Positions 30,636 to 32,309 of a DNA stretch of 32,309 nucleotides are shown here, in pieces. This DNA comes from an uncultured Prevotellaceae bacterium. Its GTDB lineage: Bacteria; Bacteroidota; Bacteroidia; Bacteroidales; Bacteroidaceae. A program made the translations under genes and the position numbers. Numbering within the stretch: position 1 is the stretch's first letter; each line of letters begins with the position of its first letter. The notes below the pieces were generated by a model. It searched no databases, was not told where the DNA came from, and was given only the letters and a program-made list of their open reading frames with translations. Location: assembly GCA_900314985.1 (NCBI GenBank), contig OMXL01000032.1:1-32309 (forward strand), given 5' to 3'.

Positions 30636-32309
30636 TTAGTTCTTATAATTACGTGTCTGTACCTTGATAGCCTCGTACTCCAGCGGCTCCTTGATGAGCT
30701 CAGGCTCGTTGCCCTTGCCTTTGTACTCCCAGCAACCTACATAGAAGTAGTTCTCGTCGTCGCGCTTAGCCTCGCCTTCCTCGGTCTGATACTCCTCGCG
30801 GAAGTGACCACCGCAAGACTCGTTACGAGAGAGCGCGTCGAAAGCAACAAGCTGACCCATGGTGAAGAAGTCACGGAGGTGGATAGCCTTGTCAAGCTCG
30901 ATGTTCAGGCCTTCCTTAGTTCCAGGAACAAACAGGTTGGTGTCGAACTCCTTCTCCAGCTCGTGCATCTTCTTCAGACCTTCCTTCAGGCCCTCAGCGG
31001 TGCGACCCATACCAACATACTCCCACATGATGTGGCCGAGCTCCTTGTGGATAGAGTCAACAGAACGCTTACCCTGAATCTTCAGCAGGCGATCGAGCTC
31101 AGCGTCAACGGCCTTCTCAGCAGCGTCGAATTCGGGCAGATCGGTAGAAATCTTACCCCAGATGCTCTGGTCAGCAAGGTAGTTCTGGATGGTGTAAGGC
31201 AGTACGAAGTAACCATCGGCCAGACCCTGCATCAGCGCAGAAGCACCCAGACGGTTAGCACCGTGATCAGAGAAGTTACACTCACCGATAGCGAACAGAC
31301 CAGGAATAGAGGTCTGCAGCTCGTAGTCTACCCAGATACCACCCATGGTGTAGTGGATAGCAGGATAGATCATCATGGGCTTGTAGTACTTCACGCCATT
31401 GATCTCATTAGCAACGTCGCCAGGGAATACGTCGGTAATCTCCTCATACATCTCGAAGAGGTTGCCATAACGCTGCATGATAACATCGATACCCAGACGG
31501 TTGATTGACTCAGAGAAGTCGAGGAACACAGCCAGACCGGTGTTGTTGACACCGAAGCCCTTGTCGCAACGCTCCTTAGCGGCACGTGAAGCCACGTCAC
31601 GAGGTACGAGGTTACCGAAGGCAGGATAACGACGCTCCAGATAGTAGTCGCGATCCTCCTCAGGAATCTCCCAACCCCGCTTGGTACCAGCCTGCAGAGC
31701 CTTGGCGTCCTCAATCTTCTTGGGAACCCAGATACGACCGTCGTTACGCAGCGACTCAGACATCAGCGTCAGCTTAGACTGCTTGTCACCATGAACGGGG
31801 ATACAGGTGGGGTGAATCTGAACGTAAGAGGGATTAGCAAAGTAAGCACCCTTACGATAGCACTGAACAGCAGCGGTGCAGTTACATCCCATAGCGTTGG
31901 TAGAGAGGAAGTAGGTGTTACCATAACCACCAGTAGCGATAACTACAGCGTTAGCGCTGAAGCGCTCCAGCTTACCAGTTACCAGGTTCTTGGCGATGAT
32001 ACCACGAGCGCGACCATCAACGATAACCACGTCTTCCATCTCGTAACGGGTGTAGAGCTTTACCTTGCCGGCCTGTACCTGACAGCTCAGTGAGCTATAG
32101 GCACCCAGCAGCAGCTGCTGACCCGTCTGACCCTTAGCGTAGAAGGTACGGCTTACCTGAGCACCACCGAAAGAACGGTTGGCCAGCATGCCACCATACT
32201 CACGAGCGAAGGGAACGCCCTGAGCTACGCACTGGTCGATAATATTGTTTGATACCTCAGCCAGACGATAAACGTTGGCCTCGCGAGCACGATAGTCACC
32301 ACCCTTTAC
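30636..32309 (-). CDS. frdA: Fumarate reductase / succinate dehydrogenase flavoprotein subunit (N-terminus beyond window)
   Basis: The frame stays open to the window edge (557 visible residues). The N-terminal ~100 residues with the first FAD-binding motif and covalent FAD histidine are missing, so the ATG at 32189 is internal. Visible hallmarks are [45 protein letters not shown] with the substrate region [24 protein letters not shown] and [20 protein letters not shown]. These identify the FAD-dependent subunit that interconverts fumarate and succinate at the inner membrane. The cytochrome b subunit gene is expected just outside the window. The C-terminus NYKN ends 82 bases before frdB, a gap that contains a small GCAAGC/GCTTGC stem. 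Confidence 0.95.
   Translation of the reverse strand, partial: VKGGDYRAREANVYRLAEVSNNIIDQCVAQGVPFAREYGGMLANRSFGGAQVSRTFYAKGQTGQQLLLGAYSSLSCQVQAGKVKLYTRYEMEDVVIVDGRARGIIAKNLVTGKLERFSANAVVIATGGYGNTYFLSTNAMGCNCTAAVQCYRKGAYFANPSYVQIHPTCIPVHGDKQSKLTLMSESLRNDGRIWVPKKIEDAKALQAGTKRGWEIPEEDRDYYLERRYPAFGNLVPRDVASRAAKERCDKGFGVNNTGLAVFLDFSESINRLGIDVIMQRYGNLFEMYEEITDVFPGDVANEINGVKYYKPMMIYPAIHYTMGGIWVDYELQTSIPGLFAIGECNFSDHGANRLGASALMQGLADGYFVLPYTIQNYLADQSIWGKISTDLPEFDAAEKAVDAELDRLLKIQGKRSVDSIHKELGHIMWEYVGMGRTAEGLKEGLKKMHELEKEFDTNLFVPGTKEGLNIELDKAIHLRDFFTMGQLVAFDALSRNESCGGHFREEYQTEEGEAKRDDENYFYVGCWEYKGKGNEPELIKEPLEYEAIKVQTRNYKN

Noticed and set aside
30612-31508. Long plus-strand frame (298 codons) opposite the flavoprotein gene
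   Set aside because: It is fully antisense to conserved frdA sequence and has no promoter, homology pattern or composition of its own.

Overview
The window looks like a chromosome segment of a Bacteroidales bacterium, most likely Prevotella or a close relative. The reasons are the many promoters with a TAnnTTTG -7 box (mostly TACCTTTG) and a TTG about 19-21 bases upstream, the near absence of Shine-Dalgarno sequences, and typical Bacteroidales families (DUF3987 and VirE proteins, DUF6057, TPR histidine kinases, fumarate reductase). This is a family-level inference; no marker gene fixes the species.

Bases 1-1,420 hold the end of a mobile or phage-like module: the C-terminal part of a DUF3987 primase/helicase-type protein coupled to an M15 peptidase, facing the 3' end of a tRNA-Leu(CAA). 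Bases 1,800-4,030 are a two-gene GDP-mannose / glycosyltransferase operon. Bases 4,026-7,650 are a leftward VanZ-like / MFS / outer-membrane HhH-barrel operon. Bases 7,680-11,290 are a rightward operon of two tandem sodium:neurotransmitter-type symporters and a ComEA-like protein. A candidate small RNA follows (about 11,384-11,557), then murQ, a Pif1/RecD-like helicase, a YfiH/PgeF-type enzyme, and a membrane protein next to a TPR histidine kinase. A leftward pair (PD40 lipoprotein with a CxxCH motif, DUF6057 membrane protein) and a rightward pair (EamA transporter, mutarotase-like secreted protein) lead to the accessory region.

Bases 23,339-28,700 are the accessory region. First comes a very compact 1.6 kb unit, a VapE/VirE ATPase with its own promoter, bounded by two ~108-base inverted arms. 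Each arm has four GGTACC sites, an internal hairpin and a perfect 32-base outer match. Next is a 0.5 kb non-coding stretch with three TTAGCT repeats spaced exactly 21 bases apart, a perfect 35-base palindrome, and a promoter reading into an apparent structured RNA. Then comes an AT-rich two-gene operon (membrane-anchored agmatine-deiminase-fold enzyme, zinc-ribbon membrane protein) whose long leader holds a ~129-base imperfect hairpin. Last is a REP-associated tyrosine transposase (RAYT) with an extra C-terminal Rossmann, DprA/SLOG-like domain.

Bases 28,700-32,309 return to core genes: an EamA transporter and, leftward, fumarate reductase/succinate dehydrogenase flavoprotein (cut by the window edge) and iron-sulfur subunit. 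The most unusual material is the inverted-arm VapE unit and the hairpin/RAYT/deiminase cluster beside it. Neither can be confirmed as a mobile or defence system from sequence alone.
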